Positions 1 to 7,923 of a stretch of DNA of 29,312 nt are shown here, in pieces. Made by a program: the position numbers and the translations under genes. This stretch comes from UBA2277 sp035477615 (lineage in GTDB: Bacteria > Patescibacteriota > Microgenomatia > UBA1400 > MFAQ01). Numbering within the stretch: the stretch's first letter is position 1; every line of letters begins with the position of its first letter. The stretch is from positions 1 to 29,312 of the forward strand of contig DATIKJ010000028.1 in NCBI GenBank assembly GCA_035477615.1, in the 5' to 3' direction. The notes beneath the pieces were generated by a model. That model was given only the letters and a program-made list of their open reading frames with translations, made no database searches and was not told where the DNA came from.

Positions 1-1
1 G

Positions 2-133
2 AGAGCAGATGCAACCTCTGTAGAGAATGCAGCAAGAGAAGATGGAATGATTATTATGAAACAGGATGGTTATTTAAAGGTACTTGACGGATCAACTTCC
101 CTGGAAGAAGTTATTAGAGTAGCTCAAGTTTAA
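2..133 (+). CDS. pilB: Type IV pilus assembly ATPase PilB/GspE, C-terminal end (5' truncated by window)
   Basis: The open frame entering at base 2 encodes the last 43 residues of a protein, ending KVLDGSTSLEEVIRVAQV. The pattern of a GM...DG..K...G.TS.EEV.RV tail is typical of the C-terminus of PilB/GspE extension ATPases, which power pilin polymerisation at the inner face of the membrane. Its TAA overlaps the ATG of pilT by one base (TAATG), so the two are translationally coupled. Only the tail is visible, so PilB is inferred from this motif and from the pilT-pilC context. Confidence 0.75.
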   Translation, partial: RADATSVENAAREDGMIIMKQDGYLKVLDGSTSLEEVIRVAQV

Positions 134-1206
134 TGGATACAAACGGGAATATTATTCAAAGTTTATTGGCGATGGCTGTTGATAAAAATGCCTCTGATCT
201 TCATTTGATGGCAGGGTCATATCCAATTTTCAGAGTTATGGGCAAGTTATTGCTTTATGAACCAGCGGGATTAGTAAGTCCGACTGTATTGATGAATAAT
301 ATAGTCAGTTTGATGAATCAGGTTCAGAAGGAAACTTTTTTGAGAGAGATGGAGTTGGATTTTTCAGTGACGATTGTTGGAAAAGCAAGGTTTAGAGCTA
401 ATGCTTATTTTCAAAAAGGATCGGCGGCAATATCATTACGTGTTGTTCCAAGTGCAGTACCAACAGTTGATAGTTTGGGTTTACCTGGGATATGTCATGC
501 TTTTGCCAAACTTAAACAAGGTTTTGTAATCATTACTGGTCCTACTGGTTCTGGAAAATCGACAACGGTGGCATCTATTTTGGATGAGATAAATGCAAAC
601 AGAACAGAACATATTGTTTCCATTGAAGATCCGGTGGAGTTTATTCATGCTAATAAAAAGTCAATTGTGAGTCAAAGAGAGTTAGGAAGTGATACTAAGT
701 CTTGGAATAATGCACTAAAGTCTGTTTTACGTCAGGATCCAAATGTGGTGTATATCGGGGAAATGAGAGATGCGGAAACAATGGCTGCGGCGATGACTGT
801 AGCGGAAACTGGGCATTTGGTTTTTGCCACATTGCACACCAACTCAGCTTCGCAGACTATTGAGAGAATTGTTGATAGTTTTCCCAGAGAGCAACAGCCA
901 CAAATTGTACTGCAGTTATCGATGGTGCTTGAGGCGGTTTTGTCGCAAAGATTACTACCAACACTGGATGGTAAAAGAATTGTGGCAACTGAGATATTAA
1001 TTGCTACACCAGCCGTTCGTAATAATATTCGTGAGGGTAAGTCATTCCAAATTGATAATGTGATTCAAACGAGTGGTAATTTAGGAATGAGTTTACTGGA
1101 ACAAAACCTGGCTGCGTTGGTAAATCGAAATGTTATTGATAAAACTGTAGCTATGGAGTACTCGATTCGTCCTTCAGTGTTAGATAAATTGATTACTAAT
1201 AGATAA
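133..1206 (+). CDS. pilT: Type IV pilus retraction ATPase PilT
   Basis: This 357-residue cytoplasmic hexameric ATPase depolymerises pili. Its length is normal for PilT. The Walker A motif GPTGSGKS is at 136-143, the Asp box SIEDPVEF at 163-170, the Walker B stretch VVYIGE at 205-210 and the His box around G227-H228. The C-terminal AVRNNIREGK at 294-303 matches the PilT retraction motif (AIRNLIRE in well-studied homologues), which argues for PilT rather than a second PilB. It starts inside the pilB stop codon and its own TAA overlaps the ATG of pilC, so the three genes form one translationally coupled unit. Confidence 0.95.
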   Translation: MDTNGNIIQSLLAMAVDKNASDLHLMAGSYPIFRVMGKLLLYEPAGLVSPTVLMNNIVSLMNQVQKETFLREMELDFSVTIVGKARFRANAYFQKGSAAISLRVVPSAVPTVDSLGLPGICHAFAKLKQGFVIITGPTGSGKSTTVASILDEINANRTEHIVSIEDPVEFIHANKKSIVSQRELGSDTKSWNNALKSVLRQDPNVVYIGEMRDAETMAAAMTVAETGHLVFATLHTNSASQTIERIVDSFPREQQPQIVLQLSMVLEAVLSQRLLPTLDGKRIVATEILIATPAVRNNIREGKSFQIDNVIQTSGNLGMSLLEQNLAALVNRNVIDKTVAMEYSIRPSVLDKLITNR

Positions 1207-2408
1207 TGAAAGTTTTTAATTATAAAGTCCGTGATGAGAAAGGTAATGCTTCAGGTGGAGTCATGGAAGCAAGTGATGAAAAACAAGTCGCTAGAGTATT
1301 GCGGGGTAAGGGTTTTATTATTACTTCACTTATCGAAGCGGATCAGTTGAATCTCGATGCTTTGTTTGGTCGATTTTCAAAACCAAAACAAGACGAGATA
1401 ACTAATTTTACTCGACAGTTAGCGACTATGGTTGGGGCTGGGTTACCTCTAGTGAATGCTTTAAGAATATTAAAAATGCAGTCGACACAGTCTTTGAAGA
1501 CGGTGATAGATAAAGTATTAACTGAGGTTGAAGGTGGTTCGACACTAGCAGATGCTTTGGAGATTTCTGGAGGAGGTTTTTCCTCGGTTTATTTAGCCAT
1601 GGTTCGAGCTGGTGAGTCTGCTGGTGTTTTAGAACAAGTATTAAAAAAATTGGCAGATGCTTTAGATAAACAAAGAGAGTTTAAAAACAAAACTAAAGGT
1701 GCAATGGTTTATCCTATGATTATTATTGTTGGAATAATCATTATTTCTATAATAATGATGGTATTTGTGGTACCAAAACTGACAGTAATGTACAAAGATT
1801 TTGGAGCGGAGTTGCCGACACCAACAAAAATTTTGATGGGTATTTCTGATTTTGTAATGCAGTTTTGGTTTGTGGTGGCACTTGTTATAGGAGTGGCAGC
1901 GTTATTAATTAGTAACTGGGCAAAAACCGAAGTTGGCTCTTTAGTTGTGGAGCAACTTACTTTTAAGATTCCAATTTGGGGAAAACTTCGAAAAGACTTG
2001 ATAATTACTGAGTTTGCGAGGACGGTAAGTGTTTTGTTGGGAGCAGGTATTCCAATTTTAGATACTCTAAATATTGTGTCGGAAACTATGGGTAGTAAAG
2101 TGTATGGAGCGGAAATACGACAGGCAGCATCAGCTGTGGAAAAGGGTGTAAGTTTGGCAGAGGCAATTCAACAACTGGAGGTTTTCCCACCAATTTTGGG
2201 ACAGATGATTTCTGTAGGTGAGGAAACTGGCAAACTTGATGAAGTTTTGGCTAAGTTAGCTACTTTTTATGAGGGTGAAAGTGAAGTTAAAATCAAAGCA
2301 CTTACTACTGCGATTGAGCCATTAATCATGATTATCATGGGTTTGGGTGTAGGGTTTTTGGTAATAGCTGTGATTATGCCTATATACAACTTGACAAGCC
2401 AGTTTTAA
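1206..2408 (+). CDS. pilC: Type IV pilus inner-membrane platform protein PilC/GspF
   Basis: This 400-residue polytopic membrane protein is the platform on which PilB and PilT act. Two T2SSF repeats are visible. The first lies at roughly 65-190 (FTRQLATMVGAGLPLVNALRIL). The second lies at roughly 265-390 (FARTVSVLLGAGIPILDTLNIV). Hydrophobic segments lie at about 168-190, 215-240 and 370-395, as usual for the family. The N-terminal region (FNYKVRDEKGNASGGVMEA) is the typical PilC start. It is translationally coupled to pilT. Confidence 0.95.
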   Translation: MKVFNYKVRDEKGNASGGVMEASDEKQVARVLRGKGFIITSLIEADQLNLDALFGRFSKPKQDEITNFTRQLATMVGAGLPLVNALRILKMQSTQSLKTVIDKVLTEVEGGSTLADALEISGGGFSSVYLAMVRAGESAGVLEQVLKKLADALDKQREFKNKTKGAMVYPMIIIVGIIIISIIMMVFVVPKLTVMYKDFGAELPTPTKILMGISDFVMQFWFVVALVIGVAALLISNWAKTEVGSLVVEQLTFKIPIWGKLRKDLIITEFARTVSVLLGAGIPILDTLNIVSETMGSKVYGAEIRQAASAVEKGVSLAEAIQQLEVFPPILGQMISVGEETGKLDEVLAKLATFYEGESEVKIKALTTAIEPLIMIIMGLGVGFLVIAVIMPIYNLTSQF

Positions 2409-2455
2409 TCATTCATAGTAGTTGTAGTTAGTGGAGTTATAAAAAATAATAAAAA

Positions 2456-3061
2456 ATGAATAGACTAAATAAAGGTTTCACACTAATGGAACTTTTGATT
2501 GTCATTGGTGTTTTGGGAATTTTAGCTGCTGGTCTTTTGGCAGCGATTGATCCATTTGAGCAGCTCAAAAAAGCTCGTGATACAAATAATAGAAATGCGG
2601 CAACTGAGTTTTTGCAAGCATCTCAAAGATACTATGCGACTCATGGATATCTTCCTTGGTATAAACCAGGTGCTTCAGCTGGAACGTATGATGCAAACTG
2701 TCTTGATACAAGATGGGATGCTCTTCGTCCAACAACCCCATCAACTTCATATCCCAGACCTGCTTTGAAGGTGGCAGTGGATCTGGCATCAACTGATGGC
2801 ATTATTACTTGTATTTCTAATACCTTGACATCTGATGGTGAAATTAAGGCAACGTTTTTTTCGGGATTAAAGACTCCAATTTATGTTATGAGTGGAAGTC
2901 CAACAAGCACAGCGGTATGCTTTGCTCCTGAAGGAAAATCGAACTTGTCTGACCCTCAAACAAAATATGCTTATGACTCAACCAACTTGACGATAAAAGC
3001 TCCAGGAAACTGTACAGCAACTGATTTAAGTGGTGGAAATTGTCTACAGTGTTTTGAATAA
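2456..3061 (+). CDS. Type IV pilin-like protein (largest prepilin of the cluster)
   Basis: This is a 201-residue prepilin with a short positive leader (MNRLNKG) and a class III cleavage site between G7 and F8. Mature Glu5 is present (FTLMELL), followed by a hydrophobic helix to about residue 30. The globular domain has a KKARDTNNRNAATEFLQASQRYY helix region and several cysteines (C82, C118, C155 region and near the C-terminus), which suggests disulfides in a surface-exposed pilin. It is the longest pilin here, stands alone between pilC and pilD, and is followed by a strong terminator. It may be the major or an abundant subunit, but the sequence alone cannot show that. Confidence 0.88.
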   Translation: MNRLNKGFTLMELLIVIGVLGILAAGLLAAIDPFEQLKKARDTNNRNAATEFLQASQRYYATHGYLPWYKPGASAGTYDANCLDTRWDALRPTTPSTSYPRPALKVAVDLASTDGIITCISNTLTSDGEIKATFFSGLKTPIYVMSGSPTSTAVCFAPEGKSNLSDPQTKYAYDSTNLTIKAPGNCTATDLSGGNCLQCFE

Positions 3062-3076
3062 GGTAAATAGTTAATT

Positions 3077-3104
3077 AAAAAAAGAGGGTAGTCCCCTCTT
3101 TTTT
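3077..3104 (+). terminator. Rho-independent terminator after the first pilin gene
   Basis: The stem GAGGG (3084-3088) pairs with CCCTC (3094-3098) around the loop TAGTC. The A-run 3078-3083 extends the stem against the T-run 3099-3104. It should end pilB-pilT-pilC-pilin transcripts before pilD, and could also work on the opposite strand. Confidence 0.85.
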
Positions 3105-3128
3105 GTGGGTTGAGGTGATACCATATTA

Positions 3129-3950
3129 GTGTATATGTTTGTTGTGATTCTATTTATTTTTGTAATGGGTTTGATCTGGGGATCATTTTTAAATGTGGTC
3201 ATTTTTAGAATGTCTAAAGGAAACTCTCCCCTATCGGGTAGATCAATGTGTCCTAAGTGTAAACATCAACTAGCTTGGTTTTACAACATTCCTTTACTGT
3301 CATTTTTGTGGCTAAAAGGAAGGTGTGCTTACTGCAAGAAGAAAATTTCTCTTAGGTATCCCCTGATCGAGTCATTGACTGGTGTTTTGTTTGTTTGGTG
3401 GTTTGTAGTAGGGTTTAACTTTTTTCAGTTAGTGGGATCTCCTTGGAGTTTTATTCAACCTGTTTTTTGGTTGATTGTTGGTATGGTGATGTTATCAATA
3501 TTTATGATAGACCTATTTTATATGGTGATTCCTTTCAGTCTTAATTTATTATTGTTTTCGTTGGCACTATTTTATCGAGTGAGTTTAACTGGTTTTGGGA
3601 TTATGCAAACAAAAGATCTATTACTCGCTTTGTTGTCTGGTTTGGGACTGTGTTTGTTGTTTGTAACGTTGCAAAAAATTACTAAGACAATAAAAAAAGT
3701 TGATGGTATAGGTCTTGGAGATATTTTTTTGGCACCATCCTTGGGTCTGTTGTTGGGGTGGCCGAGGATACTACCGGGTGTTTTTTCTTCGTTTGTTTTT
3801 GGAGCTATTGTTGGTTTAGTTTTATTATTATTTGGTAAGAAAAAAATAGGACAGTATCTTCCGTTTGGACCATTTTTAATTTTAGGAACAATTATTGCAT
3901 TGGTATGGGGAGAAACAATTTGGATGTGGTATATGGGCTTTCTTGTTTGA
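3129..3950 (+). CDS. pilD: Prepilin peptidase / N-methyltransferase PilD
   Basis: This 273-residue polytopic membrane aspartyl protease cleaves and N-methylates the prepilins encoded around it. The N-terminal methyltransferase part carries the zinc tetracysteine C41-x2-C44 ... C66-x2-C69. The two catalytic aspartates are D128 (MIDLFYMVIP) and D198 in the G-x-G-D motif (GLGD, 195-198). Hydrophobic segments run through the rest of the protein. The GTG start at 3129 is preferred because GAGGTG at 3112-3117 is spaced 11 nt upstream. The next ATG (3135) would be too far from it. Confidence 0.95.
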   Translation: MYMFVVILFIFVMGLIWGSFLNVVIFRMSKGNSPLSGRSMCPKCKHQLAWFYNIPLLSFLWLKGRCAYCKKKISLRYPLIESLTGVLFVWWFVVGFNFFQLVGSPWSFIQPVFWLIVGMVMLSIFMIDLFYMVIPFSLNLLLFSLALFYRVSLTGFGIMQTKDLLLALLSGLGLCLLFVTLQKITKTIKKVDGIGLGDIFLAPSLGLLLGWPRILPGVFSSFVFGAIVGLVLLLFGKKKIGQYLPFGPFLILGTIIALVWGETIWMWYMGFLV

Positions 3951-3975
3951 CATTTGTTTTAATTTCTTGCACAAT
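3947..3975 (+). promoter_or_regulatory. Candidate promoter of the pilin array
   Basis: TTGACA (3947-3952) is a perfect -35 box and overlaps the pilD stop codon (T-TGA-CA). A 17-nt spacer leads to CACAAT (3970-3975), a two-mismatch -10. Transcription would begin at about 3982, exactly at the GTG start of the next pilin, which implies a leaderless message. Confidence 0.5.
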
Positions 3976-3981
3976 TGATAT

Positions 3982-4509
3982 GTGAGAACAAAGAAGAACG
4001 GTTTTACCTTGATGGAGTTGATATTAACGATGGCGATTATTGCAATATTATCAGTAATTGGGATTGGATCGTATACTCAAGCAACAGTGAAGTCACGCGA
4101 CACTCAGAGAAAAGGTGATTTAAATCAAATTGCAAAGGCGATTGAGATGTTTAATAATGACATTGGAAGGTACCCTGATGCAACAGATGGTGTGATGTAT
4201 TGTCCTGGACTTACAGGATCAGAAGATCCTTGTGGAACTAAAATATTTAGTTATTCAGACTCGCAAGTGACTGTGTATATGGATAAAGTACCAGTAGATC
4301 CTCTTTTTGTATCGAGTGGTAGAACATATGTTTATGTGCCGGATGGAAACATGCGGAGTTTTGCGTTGTATGCTGCAATAGAAAATGTCGAAGATAGAGA
4401 TGTGGTGGTTGATGCAGATAAAAAGAGTAGTGACTGGGGAGTAGAGTGCGGACCATCAATTATGTGCAATTATAAAATTACAGAGATTGGGTTGATTAGA
4501 TCAAAATAA
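3982..4509 (+). CDS. Type IV pilin-like protein, array member 1
   Basis: This is a 175-residue prepilin. The leader MRTKKNG is cleaved at G7/F8, mature Glu5 is present (FTLMELIL) and a hydrophobic helix runs to about residue 30. The following SRDTQRKGDLNQIAKAIEMF segment and YPD motif are shared with the next three genes, so the four look like paralogues. It uses a GTG start directly downstream of a TTGACA promoter. It ends in a 1-nt overlap with the next ATG, so the array is coupled. Confidence 0.88.
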   Translation: MRTKKNGFTLMELILTMAIIAILSVIGIGSYTQATVKSRDTQRKGDLNQIAKAIEMFNNDIGRYPDATDGVMYCPGLTGSEDPCGTKIFSYSDSQVTVYMDKVPVDPLFVSSGRTYVYVPDGNMRSFALYAAIENVEDRDVVVDADKKSSDWGVECGPSIMCNYKITEIGLIRSK

Positions 4510-4940
4510 TGAAACAAAAAGGTTTTACTTTAATTGAGTTACTGGTATCAATGGGAATTATTGCTGTGTTGTCTGGAATGGCTGTTTTTAATTTTAATCA
4601 AGCGAGAATGAGAGCTAGAGATGTTCAAAGAAAAAATGACTTAGGTCAGTTACAAAAAGTGCTTGAGTTATATAAAAATGATAATAGAGCGAAGTACCCC
4701 CCATTGATTTTTGGTGTTGATTTTCAAAAAGCCTTGACAGATGGAGGTTATGCAAAGGTTAAGTTTATTGATCCTCAAGGAGATGCTTGGCACACCTATT
4801 CTTATGTTCCGGATGCAAGTTTGCAGTCTTATACCATTACCGCATGTTTGGAAAATACATCAGATACTACAAGAAAAATTCCTGTTGAAAAATGTGGACA
4901 TGCTGAGTTAGGAGTTAAGTATATTGTTAATAATCCTTAA
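4509..4940 (+). CDS. Type IV pilin-like protein, array member 2
   Basis: This is a 143-residue prepilin with leader MKQKG, cleavage at G5/F6 and mature Glu5 in FTLIELL. The conserved ARDVQRKNDLGQLQKVLELY helix and YPP segment mark it as a paralogue of its neighbours. The SYVPDASLQSYTITACLEN stretch resembles the corresponding region of array members 1 and 4, typical of small GspG-like pilins. The ATG overlaps the upstream TAA. Confidence 0.88.
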   Translation: MKQKGFTLIELLVSMGIIAVLSGMAVFNFNQARMRARDVQRKNDLGQLQKVLELYKNDNRAKYPPLIFGVDFQKALTDGGYAKVKFIDPQGDAWHTYSYVPDASLQSYTITACLENTSDTTRKIPVEKCGHAELGVKYIVNNP

Positions 4941-4945
4941 AAAAT

Positions 4946-5356
4946 ATGAAAAGAAAAATTAACGGTTTTACCTTACTAGAACTCTTGGTAGTTATTGGAA
5001 TAATTGGAATATTGGTTGCTTTAGCTACAGTATCGTATTCCACCACACAAAAAAGCAGTCGTGATGCCAGAAGAAAGCAGGACATGGTTGCTATACAAAA
5101 CGCTCTTGAGCAGTATTACTCTGAGAACGTTTTTAAATATCCAAACGGTATGTGCGCTACTGCTGTAGTTAATATGAAGAGTGAGTGGCCAGTAGATCCT
5201 GATGGAAGTAATTATATTCAGAGTTGTACAGGAGATGCTTACTGTGTTTGCGCTTTGATGGAAAAGGCAGGGTCTGGAAACGCAGGCCCTAGTTCTGGTT
5301 CTACTTGTGATTTTAATGGAAATAAAAACTATTATTGTGTAAGCAATCTTCAATGA
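4946..5356 (+). CDS. Type IV pilin-like protein, array member 3
   Basis: This is a 136-residue prepilin with leader MKRKING, cleavage at G7/F8 and mature Glu5 (FTLLELLVV). It carries the shared SRDARRKQDMVAIQNALEQY segment and YPNG motif. The C-terminal half is Cys-rich (six cysteines visible after residue 65), so its globular domain is probably disulfide-stabilised and differs most from the other array members. It starts 5 nt after the previous stop and overlaps the next start by ATGA. Confidence 0.87.
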   Translation: MKRKINGFTLLELLVVIGIIGILVALATVSYSTTQKSSRDARRKQDMVAIQNALEQYYSENVFKYPNGMCATAVVNMKSEWPVDPDGSNYIQSCTGDAYCVCALMEKAGSGNAGPSSGSTCDFNGNKNYYCVSNLQ

Positions 5357-5730
5357 AAAAAAACGGATTTACATTTATTGAGTTGCTAGTGGTAATTACA
5401 ATCATGGGAGTGATTTTTGCGTCTGGAATTGCTGCGTATACTACTATTAGTAAAAATAGCAGAAATGCAAGGAGAAGTGCAGATTTGGAAGCGATACGTC
5501 AGGCTCTTGAGATGTGTAGATCAATTGATGGAGAGTATCCAGCTGCGATATATGACTCAATTACTTGTCCCGTTTCTAGTCCTCCAGTTGTTACTTTAAA
5601 ATCTACTAAGAGAGATCCAAAGCCCTGTGAAGGTTTTGATGATGAGTATACATATGTTTTGGATGCTAGTGGCTATACGTTGACCGCAAACTGTTATGAG
5701 GGGGGTCCGGTATCAGTAACAAACCCATGA
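5353..5730 (+). CDS. Type IV pilin-like protein, array member 4
   Basis: This is a 125-residue prepilin. The frame is open from 5335, but the ATG at 5353 is chosen because it gives a normal short leader (MKKNG) with cleavage at G5/F6, and because it overlaps the upstream TGA as ATGA. FTFIELLVV carries Glu5. The SRNARRSADLEAIRQALEMC segment and YPA motif match the paralogous array. The tail YTYVLDASGYTLTANCYEGG resembles members 1 and 2. Confidence 0.87.
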   Translation: MKKNGFTFIELLVVITIMGVIFASGIAAYTTISKNSRNARRSADLEAIRQALEMCRSIDGEYPAAIYDSITCPVSSPPVVTLKSTKRDPKPCEGFDDEYTYVLDASGYTLTANCYEGGPVSVTNP

Positions 5731-6203
5731 TTGCAAAAAAATTTCCAGGTTTGACATTAATTGAGTTGATCGTGGTAATTACAATAATTATTATGTTTTC
5801 GGGGATGTCTTTAGCAGCTTATTTTAATTTTAGTCAGAATCAAGCATCATTAAATGATACTCGGAATTTTGTTACTGTACTTCGTAGAGTGCAAGCAATG
5901 GCAAAAGATTTGGTTTATCCTGATGGTTGTTCTGGGTTAGTCGGATATCGAATTTTTGATAACTGTGAAGGAATTTACGAAAAAAGTTGTCAAGCGATAA
6001 GTGTTAATGCAATTTGTAGTGAAGGTGAGATATCGGAAATTGTAGGAGAAAAAATATTTACTGAAGCATATTTTTCGGAGAATTTAAATGTTATTTTTAT
6101 TGCTGGCTCAGGAAAAATTACATCCCCTACCATTTTTTCTGTGGCAGATATTAACAATATTGTGATTAGCATAGATGAAAATGGAAACACAACAACAAAA
6201 TAA
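5727..6203 (+). CDS. GspH/FimT-like pseudopilin
   Basis: This is a 158-residue prepilin with leader MIAKKFPG, cleavage at G8/L9 and mature Glu5 (LTLIELIVV). Position +1 is Leu rather than Phe, common in minor pilins. The helix is followed by QASLNDTRNFVTVLRRVQAM, a pattern typical of GspH/FimT minor pilins. It probably belongs to the tip-initiating complex with the three following genes. Its ATG overlaps the upstream TGA, and its 3' end overlaps the next gene by more than 20 nt. Confidence 0.8.
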   Translation: MIAKKFPGLTLIELIVVITIIIMFSGMSLAAYFNFSQNQASLNDTRNFVTVLRRVQAMAKDLVYPDGCSGLVGYRIFDNCEGIYEKSCQAISVNAICSEGEISEIVGEKIFTEAYFSENLNVIFIAGSGKITSPTIFSVADINNIVISIDENGNTTTK

Positions 6204-6591
6204 AGGACAGTCTTTGGTCGAGATAGTTGTTGCTGTTGGAATTATTACTGTCGTTTTGGTTGGAGTGTCAGACTTGATTATTCGGTCTCTTGGTCTATCT
6301 TCCTATCAAGCGGAGAAAAATATTGCAAGTAATATTGCTCAAAATCAATTAAATTATTATCGTCAGATTAGAGATGAAAGACCAACTGATTTTTTTGATT
6401 TGTCAGTAAATAATCCGAGCAATGAGTTCAGTACTTGCGTGGGTGTTTATGACTCGGCAAAATATGGGTGTACAATTTCATATTTGGGTGATGGCAATGG
6501 TGTTGAAATGAAGGTGGTTATTGATTGGAAAAATGGAGATAATGAAATAAAGACAGAGTTGTCGCAGACATTAGCAAAACCAATAAAATGA
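6175..6591 (+). CDS. PilV/GspI-like minor pseudopilin
   Basis: This is a 138-residue protein with leader ending NKG and mature N-terminus QSLVEIVVAVGIITVVLVGV, which has Glu5 but Gln at +1. That pattern and the following YQAEKNIASNIAQNQLNYYR are typical of PilV/GspI minor pilins, part of the H-I-J-K type priming complex. Two in-frame ATGs (6175 and 6181) are possible. Both lie inside the upstream gene, so translation is coupled either way. Confidence 0.8.
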   Translation: MKMETQQQNKGQSLVEIVVAVGIITVVLVGVSDLIIRSLGLSSYQAEKNIASNIAQNQLNYYRQIRDERPTDFFDLSVNNPSNEFSTCVGVYDSAKYGCTISYLGDGNGVEMKVVIDWKNGDNEIKTELSQTLAKPIK

Positions 6592-7127
6592 TTAGATTCT
6601 CAAAGGGTTATACATTGATTGAGTTAGTTATGGCTGTGTCTTTACTGGTTATTGTACTTTTGGGTGGAACCTCAATTTTTTATCAGAGTTTTAAATCAAG
6701 TGGAGTAAGTGATATCCAAGCTTCACTTAATAATAGTTTACGAAGTTTAGAAGAAATGATTGAGGGGAGTTTGCGTTATGGAAAAGTAACAAGGGTTTAT
6801 GGGGATTCAGGAAATAAGATTAGAAGCGACTGTTTGGTTGCTGGAGACTTTGGAGTAAGTGGATATTTGTTAGAGATTCAAGATCCTTCTGGTGGTGTTG
6901 CGGTATACACTCTTCTTTCAGATGGTACCGTTTCTTCAAACTCTGGAGTGATTATTAGTAATCCAGATATTTATGTGACAAAGTTAGAGTTTCGTTGGTA
7001 CTGTAAGTCTGGGGTATATGATAAGATGAATTTGAGTATGGAAGCTACTGCAAGTGGTAATACAACTGAGGTTACGACAGCTACACTTGTTAAAGATATT
7101 AGCTTATTAAATAGTGGCATATATTAA
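6588..7127 (+). CDS. PilW/GspJ-like minor pseudopilin
   Basis: This is a 179-residue protein with leader MIRFSKG, cleavage at G7/Y8 and mature Glu5 (YTLIELVMAV), then the hydrophobic helix LLVIVLLGGTSIFYQSF. The long beta-rich C-terminal domain and its order after a GspI-like gene suggest PilW/GspJ. The ATGA overlap couples it to the gene before. Confidence 0.8.
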   Translation: MIRFSKGYTLIELVMAVSLLVIVLLGGTSIFYQSFKSSGVSDIQASLNNSLRSLEEMIEGSLRYGKVTRVYGDSGNKIRSDCLVAGDFGVSGYLLEIQDPSGGVAVYTLLSDGTVSSNSGVIISNPDIYVTKLEFRWYCKSGVYDKMNLSMEATASGNTTEVTTATLVKDISLLNSGIY

Positions 7128-7129
7128 AA

Positions 7130-7882
7130 ATGTCAAAAAAACAGCATAAGGGACAAGTAGCTTTAATATTGGTATTGATAATGACGGTTGTTAGTGGTTT
7201 GGCAGTGTCTTTAGCTTCTAGGTCGACAATAGATACAAAAATTCAAGAAACTGATTCTGAAGCAACACAAGCATTGCTTTTTGCTCAGTCTGGATTGGAA
7301 CAGCTGATAATGAATCCTGCCCCATCAACAATGCCCAATGACAACTATTATGCGGTACTATCGGAGATTGGTAGTGAAAATTTGGATATAGAATTAATGG
7401 AAAAAGGTAGTTCGATAGAACTAAACTTATTAGGAGCTGATTTTTCGAGTTTGACTGGTTTTGCAGTTTACTGGGGTCCGAGTGTAGGTGCTTCAGCCGG
7501 TCAACCGGCACTGTTCATTTCGGTGGTGGATAGTATGGGAAAAATCACCGATTATGCATATGACTATCAAGGGGTTAATGGTTTTACAAGAGCCAGTGAT
7601 GCATCGGGTAGTTATCCAAAAACAACGTCAAAGATTGGCTTGACAAGTAGTATTACAAAGGTGACGATAACAGTTTTGGGGTCTTCTGCTCGAATAAGAG
7701 TTGTCCCGTTGGATGTAGGTGCTGTTTTTCCGCCACAAGTTAAATCCATAAAATCAATTGGAACAGTACAGTCTGATGACAAGACGGTAAAATATGGTTT
7801 GCAGTACGACGAGTCTTCAGTTGACACAGTTCCGGCACCATTTAATTATGTCTTGTTTTCTGGTGGAAGCATCTTACAGTAG
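7130..7882 (+). CDS. PilX/GspK-like tip pseudopilin lacking Glu5
   Basis: This 250-residue protein begins MSKKQHKG-QVALILVLIMTVVSG. It has a class III-like Gly but no Glu at mature position 5 (Ile instead). It then has the TDSEATQALLFAQSGLEQLI helix, whose A-x-SGLE pattern is characteristic of PilX/GspK proteins. GspK proteins cap the pseudopilus tip and naturally lack Glu5, which fits its place as the last pilin-like gene. It starts 2 nt after the GspJ-like gene. Confidence 0.78.
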   Translation: MSKKQHKGQVALILVLIMTVVSGLAVSLASRSTIDTKIQETDSEATQALLFAQSGLEQLIMNPAPSTMPNDNYYAVLSEIGSENLDIELMEKGSSIELNLLGADFSSLTGFAVYWGPSVGASAGQPALFISVVDSMGKITDYAYDYQGVNGFTRASDASGSYPKTTSKIGLTSSITKVTITVLGSSARIRVVPLDVGAVFPPQVKSIKSIGTVQSDDKTVKYGLQYDESSVDTVPAPFNYVLFSGGSILQ

Positions 7883-7908
7883 AGGTCGTTTTATGCTTGT
7901 ATTTAAGG

Positions 7909-7914
7909 TATACT
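7909..7914 (+). promoter_or_regulatory. Candidate -10 box upstream of pilM
   Basis: TATACT is a strong -10 hexamer 9 nt upstream of the pilM ATG, which would give a transcript with about 3 nt of leader. No convincing -35 box is present at the right distance. Confidence 0.4.
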
Positions 7915-7923
7915 GAGTACAGT

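Noticed and set aside
7897..7923. TTG at 7897 as the pilM start.
   Set aside because: It would add nine residues unlike the PilM N-terminus and would begin upstream of the TATACT box.
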